This document shows positions 8,105 through 17,074 of a DNA stretch of 64,000 nucleotides, in pieces. Under the pieces are notes generated by a model. It did not search any database. It was not told the origin of the DNA and saw nothing but the letters and a program-made list of their open reading frames with translations. The position numbers and the translations under genes were made by a program. Source of the stretch: Mycolicibacterium sp. (GTDB lineage Bacteria; Actinomycetota; Actinomycetes; Mycobacteriales; Mycobacteriaceae); NCBI RefSeq assembly GCF_016462545.1, contig NZ_JAEMTA010000007.1, positions 62,001 to 126,000 of the forward strand, read 5' to 3'. Position 1 is the stretch's first letter; each line of letters opens with the position of its first letter.

Positions 8105-9019
8105 ATGACCGACCTACAGATCAATGACAGCGAAAGCCTCTCCGAGACTGGCTATCTGGCAGCCGTGACCGTGCCAGATGGCAGCGAGTACGTAGTCCCG
8201 CGGGTCACCGGGCTGCGCGCTGCGGTTGCGGCACCGACCGTGAGCCTGGTGATCCCGGTGCGCAACGAAGCGCGCAACATCGCCTGGGTGCTCGAGCAGA
8301 TCGCCGATGACGTCGACGAGATCATCCTCGTGGACGGTGACTCCACCGACGCGACGCTGATCACCGCATGCAGCTATCGGCCGGACATCCGCGTGGTGGC
8401 ACAGGAGGGCATCGGCAAGGGCAGCGCCCTCCGCACCGGATTCTTCGCCTCGACCTGCGACCTCATCGTCATGATGGACGCCGACGGCAGCATGTCGCCG
8501 CAGGAGATCCGCCATTACGTCCACTTCCTCAACAACGGCTACGACTTCGTCAAGGGGTCGCGGTTCATGGGTGGCGGTGGTTCGTTGGACATCACGCCGT
8601 TTCGTCGGATGGGCAACCGCTTCCTCCTGGGGGTGTTCAACGCCCTCTACGGCGGCGAGCTCACCGATCTGTGTTACGGCTTCTGCGCGTTCCACCGTCG
8701 CTATCTCGATCACCTCGACCTGACGGCAACCGGATTCGAGATCGAAGCCGAGATGACGGTGCGGGCCATGCAGGCCGGGCTCCGCATCGCCGAAGTGCCG
8801 AGCTTGGAAATGCCAAGGCGGGCAGGCAAATCGAATCTGCGCGCCATCCGCGACGGGTGGCGGGTGCTCGACACCGTGGTGGCCGGGCGGCGACGTGAAT
8901 CCCGACCGCCTGCCATCCCGGCGGAGATCGTCTGCACGGTCACCGATGTGGGCACGGGGGCCGACGTCGCCGTGTCGGTTCCGGCGGGACGTCCCATGAC
9001 GGTGAACGGGGAGAACTGA
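8105..9019 (+). CDS. GT2 family glycosyltransferase
   Basis: 304 residues with a GT-A fold typical of polyprenyl-phosphate or polysaccharide GT2 enzymes. It has VSLVIPVRNEA at residues 47-57, a nucleotide-site DGDS at 77-80 and the metal-binding DADGS at 125-129. No membrane segments are obvious, so it should act on the cytoplasmic face. The ATG at 8105 is preferred over an upstream in-frame start at 8039 because GGAG lies 5 nt before it. Its TGA overlaps the ATG of the epimerase gene by one base. It is likely one of three transferases building the repeat unit. Confidence 0.88.
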   Translation: MTDLQINDSESLSETGYLAAVTVPDGSEYVVPRVTGLRAAVAAPTVSLVIPVRNEARNIAWVLEQIADDVDEIILVDGDSTDATLITACSYRPDIRVVAQEGIGKGSALRTGFFASTCDLIVMMDADGSMSPQEIRHYVHFLNNGYDFVKGSRFMGGGGSLDITPFRRMGNRFLLGVFNALYGGELTDLCYGFCAFHRRYLDHLDLTATGFEIEAEMTVRAMQAGLRIAEVPSLEMPRRAGKSNLRAIRDGWRVLDTVVAGRRRESRPPAIPAEIVCTVTDVGTGADVAVSVPAGRPMTVNGEN

Positions 9020-10008
9020 TGGCGCGGAGTCTGGTCACCGGTGCCGCCGGTTTCATCGGATCCAACCTCGTCGACCGACTTCTGGCGGACGGACACGAGG
9101 TCGTCGGCATCGACAATCTCAGCACGGGGCATGTGGACAATCTCGCGTCGGCCTGGCAGGTCGAGCGCTCTCATCCCGGACGCTTCCGCTTCCACCATCT
9201 CGACGTCACGGCGCCCGAGTTGACGGACGTCGTGCTCGGTTCGAACCCGGACGTCATCTTCCATCTGGCCGCTCAGATCGATGTCCGTGTGTCGGTTCGA
9301 GATCCGCTGTTCGACGCTCGAAGCAACGTGCTCGGAACCATCAATCTGTGCGAGGCCAGTCGAGAGGCCGGGGTGCAGAAGATCGTCTACGCAGCCTCCG
9401 GTGGTTCCCGGTACGGCACTCCGTCCGCATTGCCCGTCGGCGAGGGTGCGCTCGCAAATCCGTTGTCACCCTATGCCGTTGCCAAGTTCGCGGGTGAGAC
9501 GTACCTGCGCGCGTACGCCGGCATGTACGGCGTCACCCCGATCTGCCTGGCGCTGTCGAACGTATACGGACCACGCCAGAGCATCCGTGGCGAAGCGGGT
9601 GTGATCGCCGTGTTCGGCAGTTCCATGGTTGCCGGGCGCGAGGTGACGATCTACGGAGACGGGACTGCGACGCGCGACTACGTGTATGTCGACGACGTCG
9701 TCGAGGCATTCGTCCTAGCTGCTGCGTCGAACGCGGAGACCGCCGAGCTCTACAACGTCGGTACCGGCAGGCAGACGAGTGTCCTGGAGCTTCACCGCCT
9801 GATGGCGGCGATGTTCGACGACGCTGCAGATCCCGTGTACAAACCGGCCCGTACGGGCGAGCTGCAGGCAATCGCACTGGACGCCGGCAAGGCCGCGCGC
9901 GAGTTGGGGTGGATGCCCGCAGCCGGTCTCGAGGAGGGAATCGCGCACACGGTCGAGTGGCTGCGCTCCGTCAGCGTGTCCGATCCGCTTGCCGCCGTAA
10001 GCGCCTGA
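9019..10008 (+). CDS. NAD-dependent epimerase/dehydratase (UDP-sugar 4-epimerase type)
   Basis: A 329-residue extended SDR with the NAD(P) motif TGAAGFIG at residues 7-14, the early-strand VVGIDNLSTG typical of GalE-like enzymes, and the catalytic YAVAK signature. It probably interconverts nucleotide sugars (4-epimerisation of UDP-hexose or UDP-HexNAc) for the neighbouring glycosyltransferases. The ATG is fused to the previous stop (TGATG). The exact substrate cannot be told from sequence alone. Confidence 0.88.
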   Translation: MARSLVTGAAGFIGSNLVDRLLADGHEVVGIDNLSTGHVDNLASAWQVERSHPGRFRFHHLDVTAPELTDVVLGSNPDVIFHLAAQIDVRVSVRDPLFDARSNVLGTINLCEASREAGVQKIVYAASGGSRYGTPSALPVGEGALANPLSPYAVAKFAGETYLRAYAGMYGVTPICLALSNVYGPRQSIRGEAGVIAVFGSSMVAGREVTIYGDGTATRDYVYVDDVVEAFVLAAASNAETAELYNVGTGRQTSVLELHRLMAAMFDDAADPVYKPARTGELQAIALDAGKAARELGWMPAAGLEEGIAHTVEWLRSVSVSDPLAAVSA

Positions 10009-10046
10009 CGAGCAGCGATGTTCAGGATTTCGAGAGGGGTTTCGAC

Positions 10047-11465
10047 GTGAGTGGTGAGTCGGTGATGACCGAGGTGACCTCGGTGGCGGTGAAGGATTCG
10101 GAGCTGGGCCGGGCCTTCGACTCGGTCCACGCCGTCGACGTCTCCGATCTTCCCATTCCCCGGGTCGAGATCGAGTTGGCCTCGGCCGACGACGAGTTGC
10201 TCCCCGTAGGTGGGTGGCAGGACGCGTCGCGGGTGATGGCGCTGGTGCGCCTTCACGGCCATCCACTCGGCGTCCTCTTCCTGGACGGCCGGCTCGGTCC
10301 CTCGCGTCGGGCGCACGCCGCCGGCATCTGGACCGCGCTGCAGCACCGCGTGAACGCGCACCTCGCCGACGACGGGTATCCGGTCGCGCAGCATCTCGAC
10401 GATCTCGTCGTGTCACGGAAACCCGAACCTCCCGCCTGTGAGCGGCGTCGTGACGCCGTGTTGTCCCGACCGCCGCGGATCAGTGTCGTCGTCGCCACGC
10501 GGGACAGGCCGGAAAGTCTGCGCGCCTGCCTCAAGTCGCTGCTGGACACCACGTACGGGAACTTCGAGATCGTGGTCGTCGACAACGACCCGACCAACGA
10601 TGACACCGCGGACATGCTTGCGGCGGAGTTCGATTCGGTCCGCTACGTCCGGGAGTACAGACGCGGACTCGCCTCGGCACACAACTGTGGACTGGACGTG
10701 GCGCAGGGTCGGATCGTCGCGTTCGTCGACGACGACGTCCTCGTGGATCAGCACTGGATGACGGCCATCGCGCAGGGCTTCGCCGAAACCGACGACGTGG
10801 GCTGCGTGACGGGCCTCATTCTCCCGGAGCAACTGGAGACTCCGGCCCAGTTGCTCCTCGAGCACCGCGGCGGATACGGCAAGGGATTCGACCTCAAGGT
10901 CTTCGACACTCGTGAGAATCGACCGGGCGACCCGCTCTTTCCCTTCGCCGCGGGGCAGCTGGGATCCGGCGCCAACATGGCCTTCGACGCCGAGATGCTG
11001 CGCGGAATGGGTGGATTCGACGTGGCTCTGGGTGTCGGCACCCGTGCGCGTGGTGGAGACGACATGTCCGGGTTCTTCCGCACCATCGTCGCCGGACATC
11101 GGCTCGTCTACCAGCCCGGTGCAATCGTGTGGCACCGGCACTATCGCGACATGGCTGCGTTGCGGAACATGGCCCGCGGGTGCGGGGTCGGTATGGGCGC
11201 CTACCTGGCCAGCTCGCTAGTCCACGAACCGCGGATGATCATCGACCTGGCCCGGTGCCTGCCAGAGGCGTTTGCGAAGGCCTTTCTCCCACAGGCACCT
11301 ACGAGTGCAGAGCGGCCGCACCCCTGGCCCGTCGAACTCGTGAACGTCGAGCGACGCGGTCTCCTCGCCGGGCCCGCCGCCTACGCGGTGAGCCGTTGGC
11401 GGACCCGTCGTGCGACGGCTGCCGCGACTCGGCAGCTCCGTTCTGCGAAACGGTGTGACGGTTGA
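10047..11465 (+). CDS. GT2 family glycosyltransferase with N-terminal extension
   Basis: 472 residues. An N-terminal region of about 140 residues of unknown function precedes a GT2 catalytic domain (ISVVVATRDRPESL at 145-158, VVVDNDP at 176-182, FVDDD at 226-230). An acceptor-side GGDD segment and a conserved WHRHYRD helix follow. The GTG at 10047 is chosen because GAGAGGGG lies just upstream; ATG 10065 is the alternative. The end overlaps the flippase gene by 4 nt. The N-terminal extension may help in assembly with partner transferases. Confidence 0.87.
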   Translation: MSGESVMTEVTSVAVKDSELGRAFDSVHAVDVSDLPIPRVEIELASADDELLPVGGWQDASRVMALVRLHGHPLGVLFLDGRLGPSRRAHAAGIWTALQHRVNAHLADDGYPVAQHLDDLVVSRKPEPPACERRRDAVLSRPPRISVVVATRDRPESLRACLKSLLDTTYGNFEIVVVDNDPTNDDTADMLAAEFDSVRYVREYRRGLASAHNCGLDVAQGRIVAFVDDDVLVDQHWMTAIAQGFAETDDVGCVTGLILPEQLETPAQLLLEHRGGYGKGFDLKVFDTRENRPGDPLFPFAAGQLGSGANMAFDAEMLRGMGGFDVALGVGTRARGGDDMSGFFRTIVAGHRLVYQPGAIVWHRHYRDMAALRNMARGCGVGMGAYLASSLVHEPRMIIDLARCLPEAFAKAFLPQAPTSAERPHPWPVELVNVERRGLLAGPAAYAVSRWRTRRATAAATRQLRSAKRCDG

Positions 11466-12793
11466 ACGTCGACGCGCCCCGTGCCTCAGCACAGCTTCTC
11501 GATTCGCCGTCAGTCCGGTTCAGGATTCCGAGGCGACCGGATCCGTTGCTGCGCAACGGGCATCTGCTGACACTGAGTTCCGCCCTCGTCGCGGTGACCG
11601 GCCTCTGCTTCTGGACGACCGCCGCATGGAAGTACGACGCATCGGTGGTGGGAAGCAACTCCGCAGCGATTTCGATGCTGACGCTGTTGGTGTCGATCTC
11701 GCAACTCAACCTGTCGAGCGCAGTCGTCCGCTTCGTTCCTGCCGCCGGGCGTCACACGAAGACCCTCATCGCGGCGGTGTTCATCGTCGCAGGATGTGTG
11801 GCGCTGGTGGTCGGCGTCTGCGCGGTGGCCCTCGTCCACCTCGTATCCCCAGGGACGACCTTCTTCGACGGAACGACCGCACAGGCCATCTTCGTCGTCG
11901 CCACCGTCGCTTCGACCATCTTCATCATCCAGGAAGGTGTGCTCGCCGGCCTGCGCAGAACTGCGCTGGTGCCCGTGACGAACTTCGTCTTCGCGCTGGG
12001 GAAGTTGGGCCTGGTGGTGGCCTTCTCGGTGGCATTGCCCTCGCACGGCATCTTGGCGGCGTGGGCGTTGTCGGCGGCCGGCATCGTGCTCGCGATCAAC
12101 GTGTTCCTCTTCCTCAGGGCCATCCCCCGCCAGCAGCGCGCGGCGACCGCGGATGCCGTCGGGTTCCCCCCGCTCCGCCAACTCATCCGATACGTCACCT
12201 TGGACTACGTGGGGGCCATCTGCTCGGTGGCAGCCCTCACCGTGATGCCGATGCTCGTCCTCGCGGTGCTCGGTGCGACGCAGAACGCCTACTTCTCGAT
12301 GGCATGGCTGATCGGGACGTCGATCTTCCAGATCAGTCTGAACATGGGGATCTCGCTGGTCGTCGAATCGTCGGTCGATCAGTCGGATCTCGCACGGCAA
12401 GCGCGTCACGTGCTCGTCCACACCGGCAAGCTGCTCGCCGCGGTGGTGTTGGTGGTCCTCGTCCTGGCCCCATACCTGTTGGGAATCTTCGGCGCCGCCT
12501 ACCGCGAGGCGGACGACACACTCCGAATCTTCGCCCTGTCGGCCCTGCCCCACCTGGTCGTGATGACGGGAATCAGTTCGGCCCGAGCGCAGCGCCGGTT
12601 GAAGGTCGTGCTCTGGGCGCAGGTCCCGCAGGCTGCCCTGACCATTCCACTGACGTGGCTGCTGCTACCGGTGCTCGGAATGGAGGGCGCCAGTGTCGCG
12701 TGGCTCGTCACGATCTCCTTGATCGCCTGCGGGCTGGTCATCCGCCGGAACTCGTGGTTGACCGTTTCCACCACCAGCGCAGGTGCCTCGTGA
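11462..12793 (+). CDS. Wzx-type polysaccharide flippase / oligosaccharide transporter
   Basis: 443 residues, strongly hydrophobic with about 12 predicted membrane spans and the charge-poor loops seen in MATE/MOP-superfamily polysaccharide exporters. It most likely flips the polyprenyl-linked repeat unit across the membrane. The start appears to be a TTG (11462) overlapping the preceding stop. No good internal alternative exists before the second membrane segment. It ends in a 4-nt overlap (GTGA) with the deacetylase gene. Confidence 0.85.
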   Translation: MNVDAPRASAQLLDSPSVRFRIPRRPDPLLRNGHLLTLSSALVAVTGLCFWTTAAWKYDASVVGSNSAAISMLTLLVSISQLNLSSAVVRFVPAAGRHTKTLIAAVFIVAGCVALVVGVCAVALVHLVSPGTTFFDGTTAQAIFVVATVASTIFIIQEGVLAGLRRTALVPVTNFVFALGKLGLVVAFSVALPSHGILAAWALSAAGIVLAINVFLFLRAIPRQQRAATADAVGFPPLRQLIRYVTLDYVGAICSVAALTVMPMLVLAVLGATQNAYFSMAWLIGTSIFQISLNMGISLVVESSVDQSDLARQARHVLVHTGKLLAAVVLVVLVLAPYLLGIFGAAYREADDTLRIFALSALPHLVVMTGISSARAQRRLKVVLWAQVPQAALTIPLTWLLLPVLGMEGASVAWLVTISLIACGLVIRRNSWLTVSTTSAGAS

Positions 12794-13620
12794 CGGTAAT
12801 CCCGATCCTGCTCTACCACTCCGTCGCATCCGACCCGGCGAGCTGGATCGCGCCGTTCACGGTCACGCCCGACGCCTTCGCGCGCCAACTCGATCTCATC
12901 GCCGAGAAGGGGCGGACGCCGATGTCCATCTCGGAGCTGATCGATGCCCTGCAAGGGCGGTCGACGCTGCCCGACAAACCCGTGGCGATCACCTTCGACG
13001 ACGGCTTCGCCGACTTCATCGGTGCCGCAGAGCAACTCGCCAACCGGCGCATGAAGAGCACGCTCTACGTGACGACCGGTGCGTTGGACGGAACGCGATC
13101 GCAGCCATCCGGGTGGGTGCTGCCGAAGGCGCGGATGCTGGCCTGGTCGCAACTCGCGGACCTCGCCGACTCCGGGGTGGAGATCGGCGCGCACACCCAT
13201 ACGCACCCGCAGTTGGACACGATGAGGGTGGCCGATGCCGGTCGCGAGATTCGAGTGGGTAAGCAGCTCCTCGAGGATCACCTCGGTCGCGAGGTACCGA
13301 GTTTCGCATATCCCCACGGCTTCCAGTCGGCGCGCCTGCAGCGTGAGGTCGAAGCCGCTGGCTACACCTCCGCGTGCGGAGTGATGGACGCGCTGAGCTC
13401 ACACGATGACCGAGCCTTCTGTCTGGCTCGCCTCACCGTCCGAAGCAGCACGCCGCACGCCGAGTTGGCGGACTGGCTCGACGGACGGGGTGCGCGTGTC
13501 GCGCCGTATCCGGAGGCTCTGAAGACCAAGGCCTGGCGAGCGTTTCGCCGAGGCCGCGGTGCACGTTCCACCCGCGGCGTGGTCAACACACGCCCCGCGA
13601 AATCGAAGGACGATCGATGA
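12790..13620 (+). CDS. CE4 polysaccharide deacetylase (NodB fold), no signal peptide
   Basis: 276 residues with the CE4 signatures: ITFDDGFADF (D70/D71, catalytic base and metal Asp) and IGAHTHTHPQL (metal His135/His139), followed by FAYPHG. It removes an N-acetyl (or similar acyl) group from a sugar. The N-terminus (MTVIPILLYHSV) is the first strand of the fold and not an export signal, so it probably acts in the cytoplasm on a lipid-linked intermediate, as ArnD-type enzymes do. It starts with GTG overlapping the flippase stop and overlaps the next gene by 4 nt. Confidence 0.88.
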   Translation: MTVIPILLYHSVASDPASWIAPFTVTPDAFARQLDLIAEKGRTPMSISELIDALQGRSTLPDKPVAITFDDGFADFIGAAEQLANRRMKSTLYVTTGALDGTRSQPSGWVLPKARMLAWSQLADLADSGVEIGAHTHTHPQLDTMRVADAGREIRVGKQLLEDHLGREVPSFAYPHGFQSARLQREVEAAGYTSACGVMDALSSHDDRAFCLARLTVRSSTPHAELADWLDGRGARVAPYPEALKTKAWRAFRRGRGARSTRGVVNTRPAKSKDDR

Positions 13621-14627
13621 GCGCCGTACCATCCGCAGACGTCGTGATCTGCACCTACACCGAGGCCCGGTGGGACTTGCTGGTCCGATCGGTCGACTCC
13701 GTGCTGAATCAGCGCGTCACACCCCGCCGGCTGATCGTCGTCGTCGATCACAACGATGGCCTGCTCGAGAGATGTCGGGGTCGGTGGCTATCCGGTTCCG
13801 TCAGGTCTTCCGTGTCGATCACATTGTGCGCGAATGGATTCGCTGGCCGACTCGGATCTGCACGCAATACCGGACTGCTGCTGGCCGACGCCGACGTCGT
13901 GGCCTTCCTCGACGATGACGCCGAGGCGACCGAGGACTGGCTCGCGCGGCTACTGGCCGTGTACGAGTCGCGCCCCGAAGCGGTCGCGGTGGGTGGTGCA
14001 CCGCGACCGGTCTACGCCGTGGCGCGACCGGAATGGTTTCCACCCGAGTTCAACTGGGTCTTCGGCTGCCACTACGGCATGTTGCCGAGCACCCTTGCGC
14101 CCGTGCGTCATGTGATCGGAGCGAACATGTCGGTGCGGCGCGCGGAGATGCTCGCCGTCGGCGGCTTCCACGCGGACGACCACGACGACATGGATCTCTC
14201 GCACCGCATCGCGCATGCGCACGGTCCGTCAGCTGTGTTGTACGAGCCGCAGGCCGAGGTTCGTCACCATGTCTCCGCGGAGCGCCTCACCTGGGCCTAC
14301 TTCTGGCGACGCTGCTTCTACGTCAACCGCAGCAAGGTCTCGGCGCTCGCCGACATGGAGGGCGCCGGAAACATCGGAGCCGAAGCCCTATTCGTCGCCC
14401 AACTACTGGGCCAAGCGGCTCCGGCCGCTCTCGCCCTGGCGTCCGGGCGCACGCAGCCATGTCGTCAGTGGCTGATCGCGATCACCGGAACGGCCATCGC
14501 GGGACTCGGATACCTCGTCGGCAGGATCCGCCTGGCACGCGGTGTCCGGACCGAATGCCTCACCGTGGGTCTGAGCTCGGACGACATCGACCAGGCGAGC
14601 ATCCTCGCCCTCACCGCCGATGCGTAA
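13617..14627 (+). CDS. GT2 family glycosyltransferase
   Basis: 336 residues. The GT-A domain has DVVICTYTEARW at residues 8-19 and the metal-binding LDDDAE at 98-103. Downstream are a GANMSVRR acceptor-loop motif and HDDMDLSHR, the usual catalytic ED-type region. A short hydrophobic C-terminal segment (LIAITGTAIAGLGYLVG) may anchor it to the membrane. It overlaps the deacetylase by 4 nt and the oxidoreductase by 8 nt. It is the third GT2 of the operon; donor and linkage are not predictable here. Confidence 0.87.
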   Translation: MSAVPSADVVICTYTEARWDLLVRSVDSVLNQRVTPRRLIVVVDHNDGLLERCRGRWLSGSVRSSVSITLCANGFAGRLGSARNTGLLLADADVVAFLDDDAEATEDWLARLLAVYESRPEAVAVGGAPRPVYAVARPEWFPPEFNWVFGCHYGMLPSTLAPVRHVIGANMSVRRAEMLAVGGFHADDHDDMDLSHRIAHAHGPSAVLYEPQAEVRHHVSAERLTWAYFWRRCFYVNRSKVSALADMEGAGNIGAEALFVAQLLGQAAPAALALASGRTQPCRQWLIAITGTAIAGLGYLVGRIRLARGVRTECLTVGLSSDDIDQASILALTADA

Positions 14628-16176
14628 CCTCGTCGTGGGGACGGGGCCGGCCGCCGCCGCCGCGATCCTTGCCCTGGCCGACGATCCGGCGCAGCAGATC
14701 ACGGTCATCGACCTCGGTGAGCGACTATCCGATGACGCCACCGCCGCGGTGGAGCGGATGAGCGCGATGGAACCGGCGCAATGGCTTGCCGCGGATCGTG
14801 AACTGGTCAGCGCGCAACCCGCGGTGATCGCCGGATCGGCACTCCCGGAGAAGCGCGCCTACGGCTCGAACCACATGTTCGTCGACCGCGGTCAGCAACT
14901 CGGCCTCACGATGCCAGACCGGGGCAACACAGCGTCGGTATCCGCTGCCGTCGGCGGGTTCTCGACCGTGTGGGGTGCGCAGATCATGCCGTTCTCACGT
15001 GCCACGTTCGACAGATGGCCATTCGGATGGGAAGCGATCGAGCCGCACTACCGCGCAGTCCTGAAGGAGGTGCCGCTGGCCGCCGAAGAGGACGACTATG
15101 CCGAGTACTTTCCCCTTCTGAACGCGCGCGCCCCGCTGCCCCCGGTATCGGCGCGCACGGCCGCCGTCCTCGAGCGGTACCGACTGCATCGCAATGCCCT
15201 TCGGGCCAGGGGAGTAGTGGTCGGCAAGGCTCGGTTGGCCCTCGCCGCGAAGGCCTGCAGGCGATGTGGACTGTGCATGACGGGCTGCCCGTACTCGCTC
15301 GTGTACTCGTCGCGCCAGACCGTCGATCGCCTGGTCGCGGCGGGCCGCGTCCGACACCTCTCGAGGATCCTGGTGACCGGCGTCGAGCAGCCTCTCGGTG
15401 GGACGCCATCGGTTCGCGGAACGGATCTCGTCGATGGCCGGAGTGTGAGGTTCGAGGCCGACCGTGTCTTCGTGGCCGCCGGCGGTCTGGGTAGCACCCG
15501 TATTGCGCTCAATTCGTTGAGCTCACCACCTAGTCAGGTGGGACTGCAGGAGTCGGTGCAATTCCTGGTCCCGTTCGTCTCCCGGCGCACCACGGGTGAT
15601 CCGCGTGGACGAAATGACCTGACTCTCAACCAGTTCAACCTTCTGCTCACCTGCGACGAGGAGGCCTACACGACGTCGCAGATTCACTGCTATCCGTACA
15701 ACCCCGCAGTAGCCGAGGCGCTTCCTGGTTGGCTTCCGAGCGGGGCGAAGGGTGCGGTGCTGGGCAGGATCACGGCGGCACTCGGCTATCTGCCCTCGTG
15801 GGAGTCACCGCAGATGCGGATCGACGTGACGCAACGTCACCGCGATTCGCTGCCCGACGTGACCGTGCGGGTGGTGGCCGATCGCAAACCCGCGATGCTT
15901 CGGTCGGTGCTGCGCCGCCTGGCCGCCGTCGGCCCCAAGCTAGACCTGCATCCAGTGCTGCCGCTGGTCCGTTTGTCCGGACCGGGCAAGAGCTACCACT
16001 TCGGCTCGACCTTCCCGCACGGAACGGGCTCGGATCTGTTGGGGCGCATCGGTGACTTTCGCGACGTCCATCTGATCGACGGTTCGGTGTTGCCGTCGGT
16101 ACCTGCCACGACGTTCACGCTCACCGTGATGGCCAACGCCCATCGCATCGTGACGGAGAGCCGACATGTCGTGTGA
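14620..16176 (+). CDS. GMC-family FAD oxidoreductase with a CxxCxxCxxxC cluster
   Basis: 518 residues with an N-terminal FAD-binding motif (NLVVGTGPAAAAA), a mid-protein SAAVGGFSTVWG segment and the GMC C-terminal signature (HLIDGSVLPSVPATTFTL). Cys213, 216, 219 and 223 form a CxxCxxCxxxCP pattern like a [4Fe-4S] ferredoxin half-site, as in some bacterial GMC relatives. It probably oxidises a hydroxyl of a sugar or lipid-linked intermediate, passing electrons via the cluster. Overlaps with both neighbours place it in the polysaccharide operon. Substrate unknown. Confidence 0.78.
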   Translation: MRNLVVGTGPAAAAAILALADDPAQQITVIDLGERLSDDATAAVERMSAMEPAQWLAADRELVSAQPAVIAGSALPEKRAYGSNHMFVDRGQQLGLTMPDRGNTASVSAAVGGFSTVWGAQIMPFSRATFDRWPFGWEAIEPHYRAVLKEVPLAAEEDDYAEYFPLLNARAPLPPVSARTAAVLERYRLHRNALRARGVVVGKARLALAAKACRRCGLCMTGCPYSLVYSSRQTVDRLVAAGRVRHLSRILVTGVEQPLGGTPSVRGTDLVDGRSVRFEADRVFVAAGGLGSTRIALNSLSSPPSQVGLQESVQFLVPFVSRRTTGDPRGRNDLTLNQFNLLLTCDEEAYTTSQIHCYPYNPAVAEALPGWLPSGAKGAVLGRITAALGYLPSWESPQMRIDVTQRHRDSLPDVTVRVVADRKPAMLRSVLRRLAAVGPKLDLHPVLPLVRLSGPGKSYHFGSTFPHGTGSDLLGRIGDFRDVHLIDGSVLPSVPATTFTLTVMANAHRIVTESRHVV

Positions 16177-17074
16177 CGGCCGCGGCGCGGTGGCGATCAC
16201 CGGAGCGAACGGCTTCATCGGCGGTGCGTTGAGCGCGGCCTTCACGGCGGCCGGCTATCGCGTCGTCGCGCTGGTTCGCCCGAGTCGGTCCGACGGTTCA
16301 CATTCGGAACGCGTCGGCTATTCGCTCGAGGACGGGTTGCAGCGCCCGCTGCCAGACGACGTCATAGCCGTCGTGCACTGTGCGTACGACTTGCGCGAAC
16401 GCGACCACTCGGAGATCGAGCGCATCAATCTCATTGGTACACAACGGCTCATTGGTTCCATCCGCTCCATACCCGTCGTCTTGATCTCGTCGATGTCCGC
16501 CTTCCCCGGTACGACGCAGACCTATGGTCGGGTGAAGCTCGCCTGCGAGGAGATCGCCACGGCCCACGGTGGAACGTCCATGCGGCTCGGCCTGGTTCAC
16601 GGCGGGATGGCGGGTGGCATGGTCGGCGCGTTGCGCAGGGTCGCGGCGGCCCCGGTCGTGCCGATGCTGAGGCCAGATCCCTACCAGTACACCGTGCACG
16701 TCGATGACATGACGCGGTGCGTCGTGGCAGCCGTGGCGAGCCCACCGCCCCACGCCGTGATCGGCGTCGCCAACCCTCGCCGAGTTCCCTTCAGTGAGAT
16801 CATCACCGGCCTTCGAGCCTCGACGACCACCGCACGCCTTCGGTCACTGCCCGTCCCCAGCGCGTCGTTGCAGCACATCCTGAAGGCTGCCGAGAGGGCG
16901 GGGCTCCGGATCGGATTCCGGGCGGATTCGCTGACCGGGTTGAGGACACCGGCACCGGGAGTGCTGCACGCGGACTACTGGCGCACGATGGGAATTCCGT
17001 TGCGGGACTTCGCGGCGGGGGATGCCTCGGGTGAACGCGATGTCGTTCACCGTCGATCGGAGAGTCTCCGATGA
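16166..17074 (+). CDS. extended SDR NAD-dependent epimerase/dehydratase
   Basis: 302 residues with the dinucleotide motif ITGANGFIGGAL near residue 10, a VVHCAYDL segment and a YGRVK catalytic pair near residue 120. This is a second, distinct nucleotide-sugar epimerase, dehydratase or reductase in the operon. It overlaps the oxidoreductase gene by 11 nt and the next gene by 4 nt. The pairing with the GMC oxidoreductase suggests an oxidise-then-epimerise or reduce step on a sugar, which is inference only. Confidence 0.8.
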   Translation: MSCDGRGAVAITGANGFIGGALSAAFTAAGYRVVALVRPSRSDGSHSERVGYSLEDGLQRPLPDDVIAVVHCAYDLRERDHSEIERINLIGTQRLIGSIRSIPVVLISSMSAFPGTTQTYGRVKLACEEIATAHGGTSMRLGLVHGGMAGGMVGALRRVAAAPVVPMLRPDPYQYTVHVDDMTRCVVAAVASPPPHAVIGVANPRRVPFSEIITGLRASTTTARLRSLPVPSASLQHILKAAERAGLRIGFRADSLTGLRTPAPGVLHADYWRTMGIPLRDFAAGDASGERDVVHRRSESLR

